A program made the translations under genes and the position numbers. The notes below the pieces were generated by a model. It saw nothing but the letters and a program-made list of their open reading frames with translations, was not told the DNA's origin and did not search any database. A DNA stretch of 64,000 bases from contig JAZKGA010000001.1 in assembly GCA_040386235.1 (NCBI GenBank), positions 1,178,001-1,242,000 on the forward strand, written 5' to 3'. Below are positions 8,697-17,765 of this stretch, in pieces; the first letter of the stretch is position 1; every line of letters begins with the position of its first letter. This stretch comes from JAZKGA01 sp040386235 (GTDB lineage: Bacteria > Pseudomonadota > Alphaproteobacteria > Micavibrionales > Micavibrionaceae).

Positions 8697-9266
8697 ATGT
8701 ATATGGATAATACCCAAGACCCGACCGAAGATGATTTTGGCGATATAGAAGACCTTGCCATTCAATTTAATGTCGCTGCCTACTGCGACGACATTAAAGA
8801 CATCGAGGTTTGCATGGCCCGCGAAGACTTACTTATGCGCATGCTTAGCAAGAAATCCGACATATTGGCCGAATATTTATGGTTGGTGGGATGTGGATTT
8901 GAAGCAGCAATATTTTCCCAGTCTGACGATAATGACACTGGATTGGTTACCGTCGAAATTGACGTGGAAATTACCAAACACAATAAGAAGGTTGACGTTG
9001 CAACCTTCAAGATCTGGGAAGATTTAGAATGCCTTTCCGATTGCAATCCGCAGCGTATCTACCGAACATCTATTGATGATAAAATTATCGTCATTGACAA
9101 AGATAAAGATGAATTAGAATGCGATGTGGCTGAATTCTTACTTGAGAAATTCACTTTTCATTGTTTTAGCATGTTGAATTTGGAAGATCAGGCTTCTTTC
9201 TTGAAAAGGGAGCAGGATTATGACGCCTACTTAAACCGTCATCAACCGTCCGCCAAACCGAACTAA
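8697..9266 (+). CDS. Hypothetical acidic protein, 189 residues (paralog of next gene)
   Basis: Unrecognised. Strongly acidic soluble protein with no signal peptide. Layout: disordered acidic N-terminus, helices (DIEDLAIQFNVAAYCDDI, then a Lys/Met-rich helix), strands (LVTVEIDVEITKH, KVDVATFKIWEDLE), then YRTSIDDKIIVIDKDKDELECDVAEFLLEKF. Its order of motifs parallels the next protein (DL..FN..A..DI early, then Y-[RK]-T-S-x-D before a Val-rich strand and a C-terminal helix), suggesting an old tandem duplication. Base composition is visibly more AT-rich than the flanking housekeeping genes. No clear ribosome site; the ATG at 8703 is an alternative start. Confidence 0.72.
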   Translation: MYMDNTQDPTEDDFGDIEDLAIQFNVAAYCDDIKDIEVCMAREDLLMRMLSKKSDILAEYLWLVGCGFEAAIFSQSDDNDTGLVTVEIDVEITKHNKKVDVATFKIWEDLECLSDCNPQRIYRTSIDDKIIVIDKDKDELECDVAEFLLEKFTFHCFSMLNLEDQASFLKREQDYDAYLNRHQPSAKPN

Positions 9267-9278
9267 AGGTTACCTCAC

Positions 9279-9854
9279 ATGATGCCCCCTGTCGAAGTTC
9301 ATGCTGTATCAGATTACCCTCGGGGCGTATCGCTTGATGACCTTTGCCAGCGTTTCAATCAGCGGGCCTGCCAGGATATCTGTTCCCCCGACAGGCACAA
9401 GGCGGAAATACGTGTCCAACTTCTAAAAGACATTGTGAATGCAGAATGCGAACAGTGGCGCGATGCATTCAGACTGATGGGATATCAATCAAAGTCTGGT
9501 TTCTCCGTCAGCGATAAAGAGTTAGACGCAGGCAAGATTTGCCTTCTATATACGCTTGTTTACGGCCCTCCTGGCGCCCCCGGGCGATACAGCCTGGACT
9601 TTATTGTGGAAGAAGAACATGTGCAGAATAGCGCCGAAGACACATACAGTATGTACAAAACGTCTGCCGATTGTGATGCGGTTTGTGTCACCAATGACCA
9701 AGCCATGCCCGCAGACTTCTTAGTCGATAAATTGCAGGCTGTAATTAAAAGATCACTGCCTTCAGATCCTTGGAATCGTCACAAGATAGAAGCACAGGTG
9801 AACCTGTTAGGCGCCATGCATTACGAGCAAGACGCACGCTACACCTTGAACTAA
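9279..9854 (+). CDS. Hypothetical protein, 191 residues (paralog of preceding gene)
   Basis: Unrecognised. Starts 12 bp after the previous gene, with AAGG before the ATG, so co-transcription is likely. Motif order follows its neighbour: SLDDLCQRFNQRACQDI, a helical stretch ending QWRDAFRLMGYQSKSGFSVSD, two strands (KICLLYTLVYG, RYSLDFIVEEE), then MYKTSADCDAVCVTNDQ and a helix FLVDKLQAVIKRSL. Cysteine-rich (six Cys) but without a zinc-finger spacing I recognise. Its stop overlaps the convergent comEC stop by four bases. Confidence 0.7.
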   Translation: MMPPVEVHAVSDYPRGVSLDDLCQRFNQRACQDICSPDRHKAEIRVQLLKDIVNAECEQWRDAFRLMGYQSKSGFSVSDKELDAGKICLLYTLVYGPPGAPGRYSLDFIVEEEHVQNSAEDTYSMYKTSADCDAVCVTNDQAMPADFLVDKLQAVIKRSLPSDPWNRHKIEAQVNLLGAMHYEQDARYTLN

Positions 9855-11953
9855 AGCTGTCGCCACGGACGCGGTTTGACACCGGCGGGCAACAATTCCG
9901 TCTTCCATCCCTTCCCGACCATGACCGGTCCGATACGCTTCAAATAGTATCGATCTAATTGCTTCTCCGTACAGGCACGCCCAAGTGATGAGGCACTTAT
10001 CACAATGTCCGCCCATTGGCATTCTTCGGCTGCCGCATGGGGCTGGTTAACAATTGATATGCTTTGGCCATCACTGGCGTTCAATCGACACGCAGCTTTA
10101 TCGCATGTGACTACACCTGCTTTTTTCGCTTGGGATAATGACATCACATTGTCAGGGGGAATCGCCAGCAGGCTCTGCCATTGTTCCCGCACGAACACGT
10201 CCTGGCGCAGGCCCGGCACAATCCAGACATCCTGGTCCGTTTTCACCATCCACAGCTTACCCGGCGGATAAACCAGCAAGGACGGTAGTGGCCGCATTGG
10301 CCACAACATGATACTGAACAGGCAACAGGCCACGCCGAAAATCTGGCCCGTGCGCCGACCGATGCATAAAAAGAAAACGCCGCATAACGCCACGATCAGC
10401 GCCGCCAGGCTGCCTTGCGCCGTGTGAAACACAGGGTATGGCAGATGCGCCGTCGCTGCCGCAGCCATGTTAATCCAATGCACACTGGACCCCATCAAGG
10501 CAATTGGGCCATCGGCCAGCCCAAAAGGCAGCGCGACAAATGCCACAATGACCAGCGGCATGGTGATAAAAGTCAAGATCGGTGTTGCGGCGGCATTGGC
10601 CAGCGCGCCGTAAAGCGGCAATTGCTGAAAATGATACAAGATCAAAGGCGCAGTCGCGATAGTGGCGATCATCCCGGTCATAATCATCCCGCCGCCCCAC
10701 AAGATACTAAATCGGATGAAAGGCGGCCATCCCGCCATCCAGGTCGGCCAGATATCCCGCACCTGCTCATAAAGGGCAATCAACGCAAATACAGCTAGAA
10801 ACGAGAGCTGGAAGCCGATATTCGTCAGTGATTCCGGCAAGAAGATCAGCAGGGTCAACGCGGCAAGCGCAAGGGTACGCAGCGACAACGCTACACGATC
10901 CAGCATAACAGCCAGTAATATCAGGCCGGTCATCATCATCGCCCGCCACGCGGGTAAAAGAGGGCCAATCATCAGGATATAGGTAAGCGTCGCCAGCAAT
11001 GCGATCATCGCCGCAATCTTTTTCACTGGCCAATGCAATCCAATAAACGGCAGTAACACCAGGGCCAACCGCACCATGAAAAACACCGCCCCGGCGATCA
11101 TCCCGATATGCATCCCTGAAACTGACAGGATGTGGACCAGGCCGCTGGCACGATAATCGTCCATGATGCTTTCCGTGATGCCGGTCTGCGCCCCCGTCAT
11201 CATGGCAATAACAATCCCTGCCTGATCGGGTGGCAATGCCTTTTCAACACGTGATTGGATGGATGTCCGGACATGGCCGAACCAGGCCAGAAAGCTGTCA
11301 GGTTGGACGTCCTTAATCACGGTGATGGGCAGCGGCGAAAATCCGACCGCCCCCATTTGTTGCAGGTAATAATGCCGCTGGAAATCATAGCTGGTCGCCG
11401 TTGCGGGCAAGGACGGCGGATGCAGCATGGCGCGGACCATGATCCGCTGGCCCAATGATAGCGGGGCATCGCCGGGTCGTTTTAAAGTAATACGAACTTT
11501 GTGGGGGGTTTGATCGGGTGGAACGTCTTCAATGCTCACCTGGTCCATGACAATACGGGCCGCCGTGCCTGAAATCGGGTCCAACTGAGTGATCGTGCCG
11601 CGCACCTCGCGCCATCCTGTTTCCTTCCGCAAGATGGGCGCATCAAGTGTGGCAACGCGCAATTTGGCCAGGCACACACCGGATATGGCCCAAAGGGCTG
11701 CGATCAAAAGAACATGCATGATGGCTTGCGACGAAAAACGCGCCGATACGATCGTGATGCCCAACAGCGTCATAAAGGCGATGATAATAGGCGGCCAGTC
11801 GGGTTCCAGGCGTAAATTAAAATAGAAAGCGATACCGGTGCCAAGGGCCAGTGGCAGCCACAATAACGGCTGCACCATCCACCGTCCGGCGATATCTTCG
11901 ACGGCGATTGCGACTTTCTTGATAAAACCCTCTTTTACCATCCTCTCACTCAT
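9851..11953 (-). CDS. comEC: ComEC/Rec2-family DNA uptake channel protein
   Basis: 700-residue polytopic inner-membrane protein. An N-terminal membrane region and periplasmic OB-like domain (residues about 30-210) are followed by the competence domain, whose signature GLVHILSVSGMHIGMIAGAVFF and about ten hydrophobic helices are visible. In the family it conducts single-stranded DNA across the inner membrane. The last 150 residues (from LLVYPPGKLWMVKTDQDVW) correspond to the metallo-beta-lactamase-like region but show no HxHxDH metal motif, as in many alphaproteobacterial homologs. It is divergent from gltX with a 14-bp gap, so promoters must overlap coding sequence. Met5 is an alternative start. 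Confidence 0.92.
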   Translation of the reverse strand: MSERMVKEGFIKKVAIAVEDIAGRWMVQPLLWLPLALGTGIAFYFNLRLEPDWPPIIIAFMTLLGITIVSARFSSQAIMHVLLIAALWAISGVCLAKLRVATLDAPILRKETGWREVRGTITQLDPISGTAARIVMDQVSIEDVPPDQTPHKVRITLKRPGDAPLSLGQRIMVRAMLHPPSLPATATSYDFQRHYYLQQMGAVGFSPLPITVIKDVQPDSFLAWFGHVRTSIQSRVEKALPPDQAGIVIAMMTGAQTGITESIMDDYRASGLVHILSVSGMHIGMIAGAVFFMVRLALVLLPFIGLHWPVKKIAAMIALLATLTYILMIGPLLPAWRAMMMTGLILLAVMLDRVALSLRTLALAALTLLIFLPESLTNIGFQLSFLAVFALIALYEQVRDIWPTWMAGWPPFIRFSILWGGGMIMTGMIATIATAPLILYHFQQLPLYGALANAAATPILTFITMPLVIVAFVALPFGLADGPIALMGSSVHWINMAAAATAHLPYPVFHTAQGSLAALIVALCGVFFLCIGRRTGQIFGVACCLFSIMLWPMRPLPSLLVYPPGKLWMVKTDQDVWIVPGLRQDVFVREQWQSLLAIPPDNVMSLSQAKKAGVVTCDKAACRLNASDGQSISIVNQPHAAAEECQWADIVISASSLGRACTEKQLDRYYLKRIGPVMVGKGWKTELLPAGVKPRPWRQL

Positions 11954-11967
11954 GCCATAAAAAGAGC

Positions 11968-13377
11968 ATGATTGTTACACGTTTTCCGCCCTCGCCCACT
12001 GGATTCATGCATATCGGCACCGCCCGCACTGCGCTATATAACTGGCTGTATGCGCGAAAGCATGGCGGCAAGATGCTGTTCCGGATCGAAGACACGGACC
12101 GTGCGCGCCATTCCGAAGACGCCGTACAGGCGATTATTGACGGTATGCGCTGGCTTGGCCTTGACTGGGATGGTGAGGTTGTATCGCAATTCACACGTCA
12201 GGATCGCCATGCCGCTGTGGCGCGTGAATTGCTGGCCGCCGGAAAAGCCTATGAATGCTATTGCACACCAGAAGAATTGGAGCAGATGCGGGCTGAGGCC
12301 ATGGCGCAAGGCAAGCCATCCATGTATGACCGCCGCTGGCGTGACCGCAACGGCGCAGATGCGCCCCAGGGCGTTAAGCCGGTTATTCGGATCAAAGCCC
12401 CATTGACCGGTGCGACAACTGTTCACGACTCTGTCCAGGGTGATGTGACGGTTGAGAATACCCAGCTGGACGATTTTGTCCTGCTGCGCAGTGACGGCAC
12501 ACCCACCTATATGCTGGCGGTCGTGGTCGATGATCACGACATGGGCGTCACCCACGTTATTCGCGGCGATGACCATCTGAATAACACCTTCCGGCAACAG
12601 GTAATCATTGATGCGATGGGCTGGCCCTTGCCCACCTATGCCCATATCCCTTTAATTCTTGGCCCTGACGGCGCAAAAATGTCGAAACGCCACGGCGCGA
12701 CCAGCGTGTTCGATTACAGAGGCAAAGGATACCTGCCCGAAGCCATGTGCAATTACCTGATGCGCCTGGGCTGGAGCCACGGGGATGCTGAAATCTTTGA
12801 CCGTGCGCAAGCCCTGGAATGGTTTGACCTGGATGGCATTCACAAAAGTCCGGCACGCTTTGATTTCGATAAATTGGACCACATCAACGCGCATTACATC
12901 CGCCTGGCCGATGCCGAACGTCTGGCTGATTTGATTTTATCCATGTGGCCGTCGATGGGTCTGAGAGCGACCGACGCATCACGTGGTCAGTTATTGGCAT
13001 TGATGCCGGAATTGCAGCAACGCGCCAAAACTGTTTTGCAAATGGCCCAGGAAAGCGCATTTTTGGCCAAGACTGTGCCGTATGATTTGGACGATAAAGC
13101 GCGGGAGATTCTGGCGGCACCTGATGCAAAAATTGTTTTGACAGCCTTGCGCGATGCGCTGCAATCCCTGCCCGCTTTTACGCGTGAGGAGATTGAGGCC
13201 GCGTGCAAGCGCATTGCCGACACGCTGGCCGATGGCAAATTGGGTAAGATTGGAATGCCATTGCGTGCAGCCCTGACCGGCGCCGGAACATCGCCAACTA
13301 TTTTCCTGGCCGCAGCCGTTCTGGGCCGCGATTCTTGCATTGCGCGTCTTAACGATATGTTAGGACGCCTGCCGTAA
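11968..13377 (+). CDS. gltX: Glutamyl-tRNA synthetase
   Basis: Class I synthetase of 469 residues that charges tRNA with glutamate. Rossmann fold with the HIGH-type motif MHIGTA at residues 14-19, the tRNA-Glu binding and specificity region RIEDTDRARHSEDA, and KMSKR at residues 237-241; the C-terminal half is the helical anticodon-binding domain. Many Alphaproteobacteria have two gltX copies, one charging tRNA-Gln for amidation; which this is cannot be judged here. The position between comEC and gltA is a common alphaproteobacterial arrangement. Confidence 0.96.
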   Translation: MIVTRFPPSPTGFMHIGTARTALYNWLYARKHGGKMLFRIEDTDRARHSEDAVQAIIDGMRWLGLDWDGEVVSQFTRQDRHAAVARELLAAGKAYECYCTPEELEQMRAEAMAQGKPSMYDRRWRDRNGADAPQGVKPVIRIKAPLTGATTVHDSVQGDVTVENTQLDDFVLLRSDGTPTYMLAVVVDDHDMGVTHVIRGDDHLNNTFRQQVIIDAMGWPLPTYAHIPLILGPDGAKMSKRHGATSVFDYRGKGYLPEAMCNYLMRLGWSHGDAEIFDRAQALEWFDLDGIHKSPARFDFDKLDHINAHYIRLADAERLADLILSMWPSMGLRATDASRGQLLALMPELQQRAKTVLQMAQESAFLAKTVPYDLDDKAREILAAPDAKIVLTALRDALQSLPAFTREEIEAACKRIADTLADGKLGKIGMPLRAALTGAGTSPTIFLAAAVLGRDSCIARLNDMLGRLP

Positions 13378-13391
13378 GGTCTCACCATCGC

Positions 13392-13419
13392 TTGCAGCTT
13401 TCTTGCATTGCGGTATCAT
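13392..13419 (+). promoter_or_regulatory. Possible sigma-70-type promoter for gltA
   Basis: TTGCAG, a 16-bp spacer and TATCAT lie about 30 bp before the gltA start, in the 71-bp gltX-gltA gap. Both hexamers match the consensus at four of six positions; assigned by eye only. Confidence 0.3.
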
Positions 13420-13448
13420 AAGAATAACGGCAAAGGAGCGCGCGCATT

Positions 13449-14744
13449 ATGGCTGATACATCTGGGAAAAGCTTTACCCTGACTGATAACCAATCCGGCA
13501 AAAGTTGGGACTTTCCTGTGCTGGAAGGCAATTTAGGACCGCAGGTTATTGATATTCGTACCCTGTACGAAGAAACAGATGCCTTTACATTTGACCCTAG
13601 CTTTACCTCGACCGCGTCATGCCAATCGAAAATTACATTCATTGATGGCGATAAGGGTATCCTGCTGCATCGCGGTTACGACATTAAGGATCTGGCGGAA
13701 AAAAGCACGTTTCTAGAGGTGTGTTACCTGTTGATGTGTGGTGAATTGCCGGACGAATCCCAGATGGCTAAATTCACAAATGACATCACCTATCACACCA
13801 TGGTGCATGAACAGTTGCAGTTTTTCTTCCGCGGTTTTCGTCGTGACGCACACCCGATGGCCATCATGTGTGGCGTGGTTGGCGCACTGGCTGCGTTCTA
13901 TCATGACTCGCTGGATATCACTGATCCCAAGCAACGTGAGATTTCTGCACACCGCCTGATCGCAAAGATACCAACGCTTGCAGCAATGGCCTATAAATAT
14001 TCTGTCGGCCAGCCCTTTATGTATCCACGCAATGATTTAAGCTTTGCCGAGAACTTTTTATATATGTGTTTCGCCGTCCCAAGCGAGCCGTATAAAGTTA
14101 ATCCGGTGCTGGCCGATGCGATGGATAAAATCCTGATCCTGCATGCGGATCATGAACAAAATGCATCAACCTCGACTGTTCGGATTGCCGGATCGTCTCA
14201 GGCAAATCCGTTTGCCTGTATCGCTGCTGGCATCGCCTCCCTTTGGGGTCCGGCGCATGGCGGCGCGAACCAGGCGGTGCTGGAAATGCTGGAAGATATC
14301 GGCAGCGTCGAAAATATACCGGCCTATATCGAAGGTGTGAAGAATAAGCAGCGTCGCCTGATGGGCTTTGGTCACCGTGTTTACAAGAACTTTGACCCGC
14401 GCGCCACCGTGATGCGCGATTCCTGTCACCAGGTTCTGAAAGAACTGGGCATCAACGATCCCTTGCTGAACATCGCGATGGAGCTTGAGAAAATCGCGAT
14501 CAGCGATCCTTACTTTGCTGAACGTAAATTGTATCCGAACGTCGATTTCTACTCCGGCATTATCCTGCGCGCCATGGGCTTTTCAACCAATATGTTTACC
14601 GTGCTGTTCGCCGTCGCACGGACGGTCGGCTGGGTATCGCAATGGATGGAAATGATCAGCGAGCAAGGCCACCGTATCAGCCGACCGCGCCAATTGTACA
14701 CGGGCGCGAAGCAGCGTCCTTATACAGACATCAAAAAACGCTAA
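13449..14744 (+). CDS. gltA: Citrate synthase
   Basis: Condenses oxaloacetate and acetyl-CoA, the entry step of the TCA cycle. 431 residues, the long type II (hexameric, Gram-negative) form with the small N-terminal beta domain. The catalytic triad is visible: His270 (WGPAHGGAN), His309 (GFGHRVYKNFDPR) and Asp366 (NVDFYSG). AAAGGAG precedes the ATG with suitable spacing. It runs convergent to lpxB, and the two share a bidirectional terminator. Confidence 0.98.
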   Translation: MADTSGKSFTLTDNQSGKSWDFPVLEGNLGPQVIDIRTLYEETDAFTFDPSFTSTASCQSKITFIDGDKGILLHRGYDIKDLAEKSTFLEVCYLLMCGELPDESQMAKFTNDITYHTMVHEQLQFFFRGFRRDAHPMAIMCGVVGALAAFYHDSLDITDPKQREISAHRLIAKIPTLAAMAYKYSVGQPFMYPRNDLSFAENFLYMCFAVPSEPYKVNPVLADAMDKILILHADHEQNASTSTVRIAGSSQANPFACIAAGIASLWGPAHGGANQAVLEMLEDIGSVENIPAYIEGVKNKQRRLMGFGHRVYKNFDPRATVMRDSCHQVLKELGINDPLLNIAMELEKIAISDPYFAERKLYPNVDFYSGIILRAMGFSTNMFTVLFAVARTVGWVSQWMEMISEQGHRISRPRQLYTGAKQRPYTDIKKR

Positions 14745-14759
14745 GCATACGAACTTCGC

Positions 14760-14787
14760 AAAAACGCCCCAAACAGGGCGTTTTTTT
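14760..14787. terminator. Bidirectional terminator between gltA and lpxB
   Basis: AAAAACGCCC, a CAAACA-type loop and GGGCGTTTTTTT form a stem with A- and T-tracts on both sides, so it can act on either strand. The lpxB stop codon (14786-14788) sits in the T-tract. Confidence 0.85.
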
Positions 14788-15949
14788 AGTGCGTGGGATT
14801 GCCACCTTGGACAATTGCTTCAACCGCGGCACTGGCGGCGGTAAAACCGCGCGGAGCTTGTAATTGCGCACGGACATTGCGGAAGGCCTGTAATTGATTG
14901 GCTTGCGCCTGACCGTCCTTCAATAATTCGATCATCGCACTTGCCATCATTTCAGGCTGTGAATCGTTCTGCAAAAACTCTGGCACCACAGGCGCGTCCT
15001 GCAGGATATTCACCAGATGTGCATACCGCACCTGGATCATCCGTTTGGCCACTTGCCACGTCAGCGGGTTCAGGCGATAGGTGATGATGTGCGGGACCTC
15101 AAGCATTGCCAGTTCCAGGCCAATCGTGCCGGAAACGGCAATCGCCGCATCACATGCGCCCATCGCCATATATTTATCCGATTGATCGGTCAGAACATGG
15201 GAATAGGCAGGAATGCGGGCGCACAGGGCGCGCACGTCTTTTTCAATCCACGGCAACGTCGGCACAATAAAATGCAGGCCCGGAAATTCCATCGCCAGCA
15301 GCTGTGCCGCCTCGACAATCTGGTTACCGACGCGGCGTATTTCCCCGATCCGACTGCCACACAACAGGCCAACAATCGGGCCGCCACGAATGCCCAAGCG
15401 CGCCACAACGTCATTCTTGCCGCGGGGCAACGGCTGTAGGCGTTCAGTCACCGGATGACCAACAAAATCCGCACGCATAGGCGTGTTCGCGAAATAAGGA
15501 GGTTCAAATGGCAACAGGCATAGCAATTGATCAATCACCTGCCCCCATTTTTGCGCACGGCCGGGACGCCAGGCCCAGACGCTGGGCGCAACCATATGCA
15601 CGTGCCGTGTTTTAAGGCGGCCGTTTTTCTGAATCTGGCGATGCACGCGCTGGGTAAAATCAGGATTGTCGATACTTAAAACCAGGTCCGGCTGGAACGC
15701 TTCGATCGCGGAAACCGTCTGTTGCAGGCGATACAGAATACGTGGCATGGCAGGGATGATTTCCGCAAGGCCCATCACGCTCAACTGCTCCATCGGGAAC
15801 AAGCTTTGCGGCAGGCCGTTTTGCTTCATATCATCGCCGCCGATACCGGCGATAATGATGTCCGGAAAACGCTCTTTTATCGCGGCCAGCAGGCTGCCAC
15901 CCAGGCGGTCGCCCGATGCTTCACCCGCAATAACAAACAGCTTCTTCAT
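14786..15949 (-). CDS. lpxB: Lipid-A-disaccharide synthase
   Basis: Joins UDP-2,3-diacylglucosamine and lipid X into the lipid A disaccharide at the inner-membrane face. 387 residues from the ATG at 15949 (MKKLFVIAGEASGDRLGG, the family N-terminus); an in-frame TTG at 15964 is an alternative start. GT-B glycosyltransferase; VAPSVWAWRPGRAQKW, LPFEPPYF and the C-terminal AIAVSGTIGLELAMLEVPHIITYR (donor-site Glu) are visible. It is the last gene of the envelope operon, about 20 bp after lpxI. Confidence 0.97.
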   Translation of the reverse strand: MKKLFVIAGEASGDRLGGSLLAAIKERFPDIIIAGIGGDDMKQNGLPQSLFPMEQLSVMGLAEIIPAMPRILYRLQQTVSAIEAFQPDLVLSIDNPDFTQRVHRQIQKNGRLKTRHVHMVAPSVWAWRPGRAQKWGQVIDQLLCLLPFEPPYFANTPMRADFVGHPVTERLQPLPRGKNDVVARLGIRGGPIVGLLCGSRIGEIRRVGNQIVEAAQLLAMEFPGLHFIVPTLPWIEKDVRALCARIPAYSHVLTDQSDKYMAMGACDAAIAVSGTIGLELAMLEVPHIITYRLNPLTWQVAKRMIQVRYAHLVNILQDAPVVPEFLQNDSQPEMMASAMIELLKDGQAQANQLQAFRNVRAQLQAPRGFTAASAAVEAIVQGGNPTH

Positions 15950-15969
15950 CGTACCCGTCGCCAAACTTA

Positions 15970-16863
15970 TTAAATCGCAGGGATTTCATGGTCGCTGAGA
16001 CCATATATGAACAAGCCCGCTTGATCGGCCATTTGCACCACTTCTTCCGGCGCGACGCACAGGCTGTGACCCGCTTCGACCGCAATTCCGGACAGTTTCA
16101 GGCTGATAGCCTGGCGCACAGTTTGCGGTCCGATGGTAGGAAGATCAATTGCACGTTCCTGCTGCGGCTTAGCCAGTTTGACCAGCACGCCGCCCTGTGC
16201 CTGACGTTTCAGAACAGTGGTGCGAGAGATAAGAGCGTCTGTGCCTTCGGCCGCTTCAACCGACAACACATTACCGCCTTCGACAATAACGGCCTGGCCA
16301 ATATCCAGGCGGCCCAACGTGCGCGCGACTTTGGCGCCATATCGAATATCAACCCAGTCGGCATTGCTTGGCATGACTTTCCCCAGGTTACCTGGCGGTG
16401 TCAACAAATCGGGCAGGAAATTTTGAATGCCGCGAACGGTAAACCCATGACTGCTCAGCATATCTTTCACGGCGCGCAACAGCGTATCGTCGCCCAAATT
16501 CACACCACGGACAGACAGCAAAAGGCGTAGCCCCTGCCAATCCGGCCAAAGGGACCACAGGTTAGGGCGAGGAATCGCCCCGCACAGCACGATATCAGGT
16601 GCCTGGAATCGGCGTAAAGCCTTCAAAATCTTGCTGACTTCGCCCAAGCGCACCCAGACATGCTCAACACCGACAACGGTATCGACAGGGGTAATCCCCT
16701 GAAAGGCAATAACAAATGGAATGCTGTTCGCATCATGCGCGGCGCGGATTAAGGCTCGTGGCAATGCGCCCTGGCCGGCAATAATGCCGATCCGTGCAGG
16801 CCATGTTGGCAATGCAGGCAGGTTTGCGGGATAAGAGGCAGAATCGGATAAGGCGTGCGACAT
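15970..16863 (-). CDS. lpxI: UDP-2,3-diacylglucosamine pyrophosphatase LpxI
   Basis: 297 residues. Hydrolyses UDP-2,3-diacylglucosamine to lipid X and UMP, the step done by LpxH in E. coli. Family features: IGIIAGQGALPRALIRAA at the N-terminus, a central VLCGAIPRPNLWSLWPD, VRGVNLGDDTLLRAVKDMLSSHGF, and a C-terminal domain with VIVEGGNVLSVEAAEGTDALI, then GVLVKLAKPQQ with the strongly conserved KxxKPxQ-type motif and GIAVEAGHSLC. It has a 14-residue N-terminal extension before the core. It lies between lpxA and lpxB, the usual alphaproteobacterial position. Confidence 0.95.
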   Translation of the reverse strand: MSHALSDSASYPANLPALPTWPARIGIIAGQGALPRALIRAAHDANSIPFVIAFQGITPVDTVVGVEHVWVRLGEVSKILKALRRFQAPDIVLCGAIPRPNLWSLWPDWQGLRLLLSVRGVNLGDDTLLRAVKDMLSSHGFTVRGIQNFLPDLLTPPGNLGKVMPSNADWVDIRYGAKVARTLGRLDIGQAVIVEGGNVLSVEAAEGTDALISRTTVLKRQAQGGVLVKLAKPQQERAIDLPTIGPQTVRQAISLKLSGIAVEAGHSLCVAPEEVVQMADQAGLFIYGLSDHEIPAI

Positions 16864-16871
16864 GCTAACGC

Positions 16872-17666
16872 TTATACACCATTCTTTGACGCAGGGCCAC
16901 AGATTGGAAAGCGGTCGCGGGTGCGGGCGAAATCAACGATTTCTTGAATGCGCGGCGATTCCTTGTAATCATTGGCGATCCGGTCCAGTCGGGCATCAAA
17001 CGTCCCTTCCCCGGCGAACAGCGTCTCTACAACCTTTTGCATTTCACGCACCTGGGTCTTATCAAACCCGTTCCGTTCAAGGCCGATCAGGTTTAAGCCG
17101 GCCAGGCTGGCGCGCTCTCCCTTCACACGGCCAAAAGGAATGATATCGTTATCAACGCCGCTCATCCCGCCGACCATGGCGAATTTGCCGATGCGAATAA
17201 ATTGATGAACCGCAGCCAGGCCACCGATCAAGGCATGATCGCCCACCACAACGTGGCCGCCAAGCGTGGCGTTGTTGGCCATGATAACATGATCGCCAAT
17301 GACGCAATCATGGGCGATATGAACGCCCACCATAAACAGGCAGTTATCGCCAACTTTGGTCAGCAACCCGCCGCCCGCTGTCCCGATATGCATCGTGACG
17401 TGTTCACGAATGCGGTTATTCACACCGATAACCAGGCGACCCGCTTCACCACCATATTTTAAATCCTGGGGCGCGACGCCCAAAACGGCAAACGGGTAAA
17501 TTTCAGTACCACTGCCGATCTCGGTATGGCCTTCGACGACAACATGACTTTTCAACGTAACATTATCGCCGATCACGACATGCGGGCCAACGATACAATA
17601 TGGGCCGATACTGATATTCTGACCAAGTGTGGCCTCAGGGGCGATAATGGCGGTGGGGTGAATCAT
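16872..17666 (-). CDS. lpxA: UDP-N-acetylglucosamine acyltransferase
   Basis: First step of lipid A synthesis: transfers a 3-hydroxyacyl chain from ACP to UDP-GlcNAc. 264 residues with a left-handed beta-helix of hexapeptide repeats (IGPYCIVGPHVVIGDNV and on to about residue 190), the catalytic-His region VGVHIAHDCVIGDHV, and the helical C-terminal domain (GFDKTQVREMQKV). GGATAC-type weak Shine-Dalgarno only. It lies 8 bp before lpxI; a 99-bp gap separates it from fabZ. Confidence 0.97.
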   Translation of the reverse strand: MIHPTAIIAPEATLGQNISIGPYCIVGPHVVIGDNVTLKSHVVVEGHTEIGSGTEIYPFAVLGVAPQDLKYGGEAGRLVIGVNNRIREHVTMHIGTAGGGLLTKVGDNCLFMVGVHIAHDCVIGDHVIMANNATLGGHVVVGDHALIGGLAAVHQFIRIGKFAMVGGMSGVDNDIIPFGRVKGERASLAGLNLIGLERNGFDKTQVREMQKVVETLFAGEGTFDARLDRIANDYKESPRIQEIVDFARTRDRFPICGPASKNGV

Positions 17667-17765
17667 GGGTAAAGTATCCTTTCGCCTTCTTGTACGACAC
17701 TTGTCATACGGGCGTCATCTCACAGGGGCGTACACATTGTTACAGAAAACAGATGAAAACCGGGG

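Noticed and set aside
15988..16530. 180-codon open frame on the plus strand
   Set aside because: Antisense to lpxI; no recognisable domain or ribosome site.
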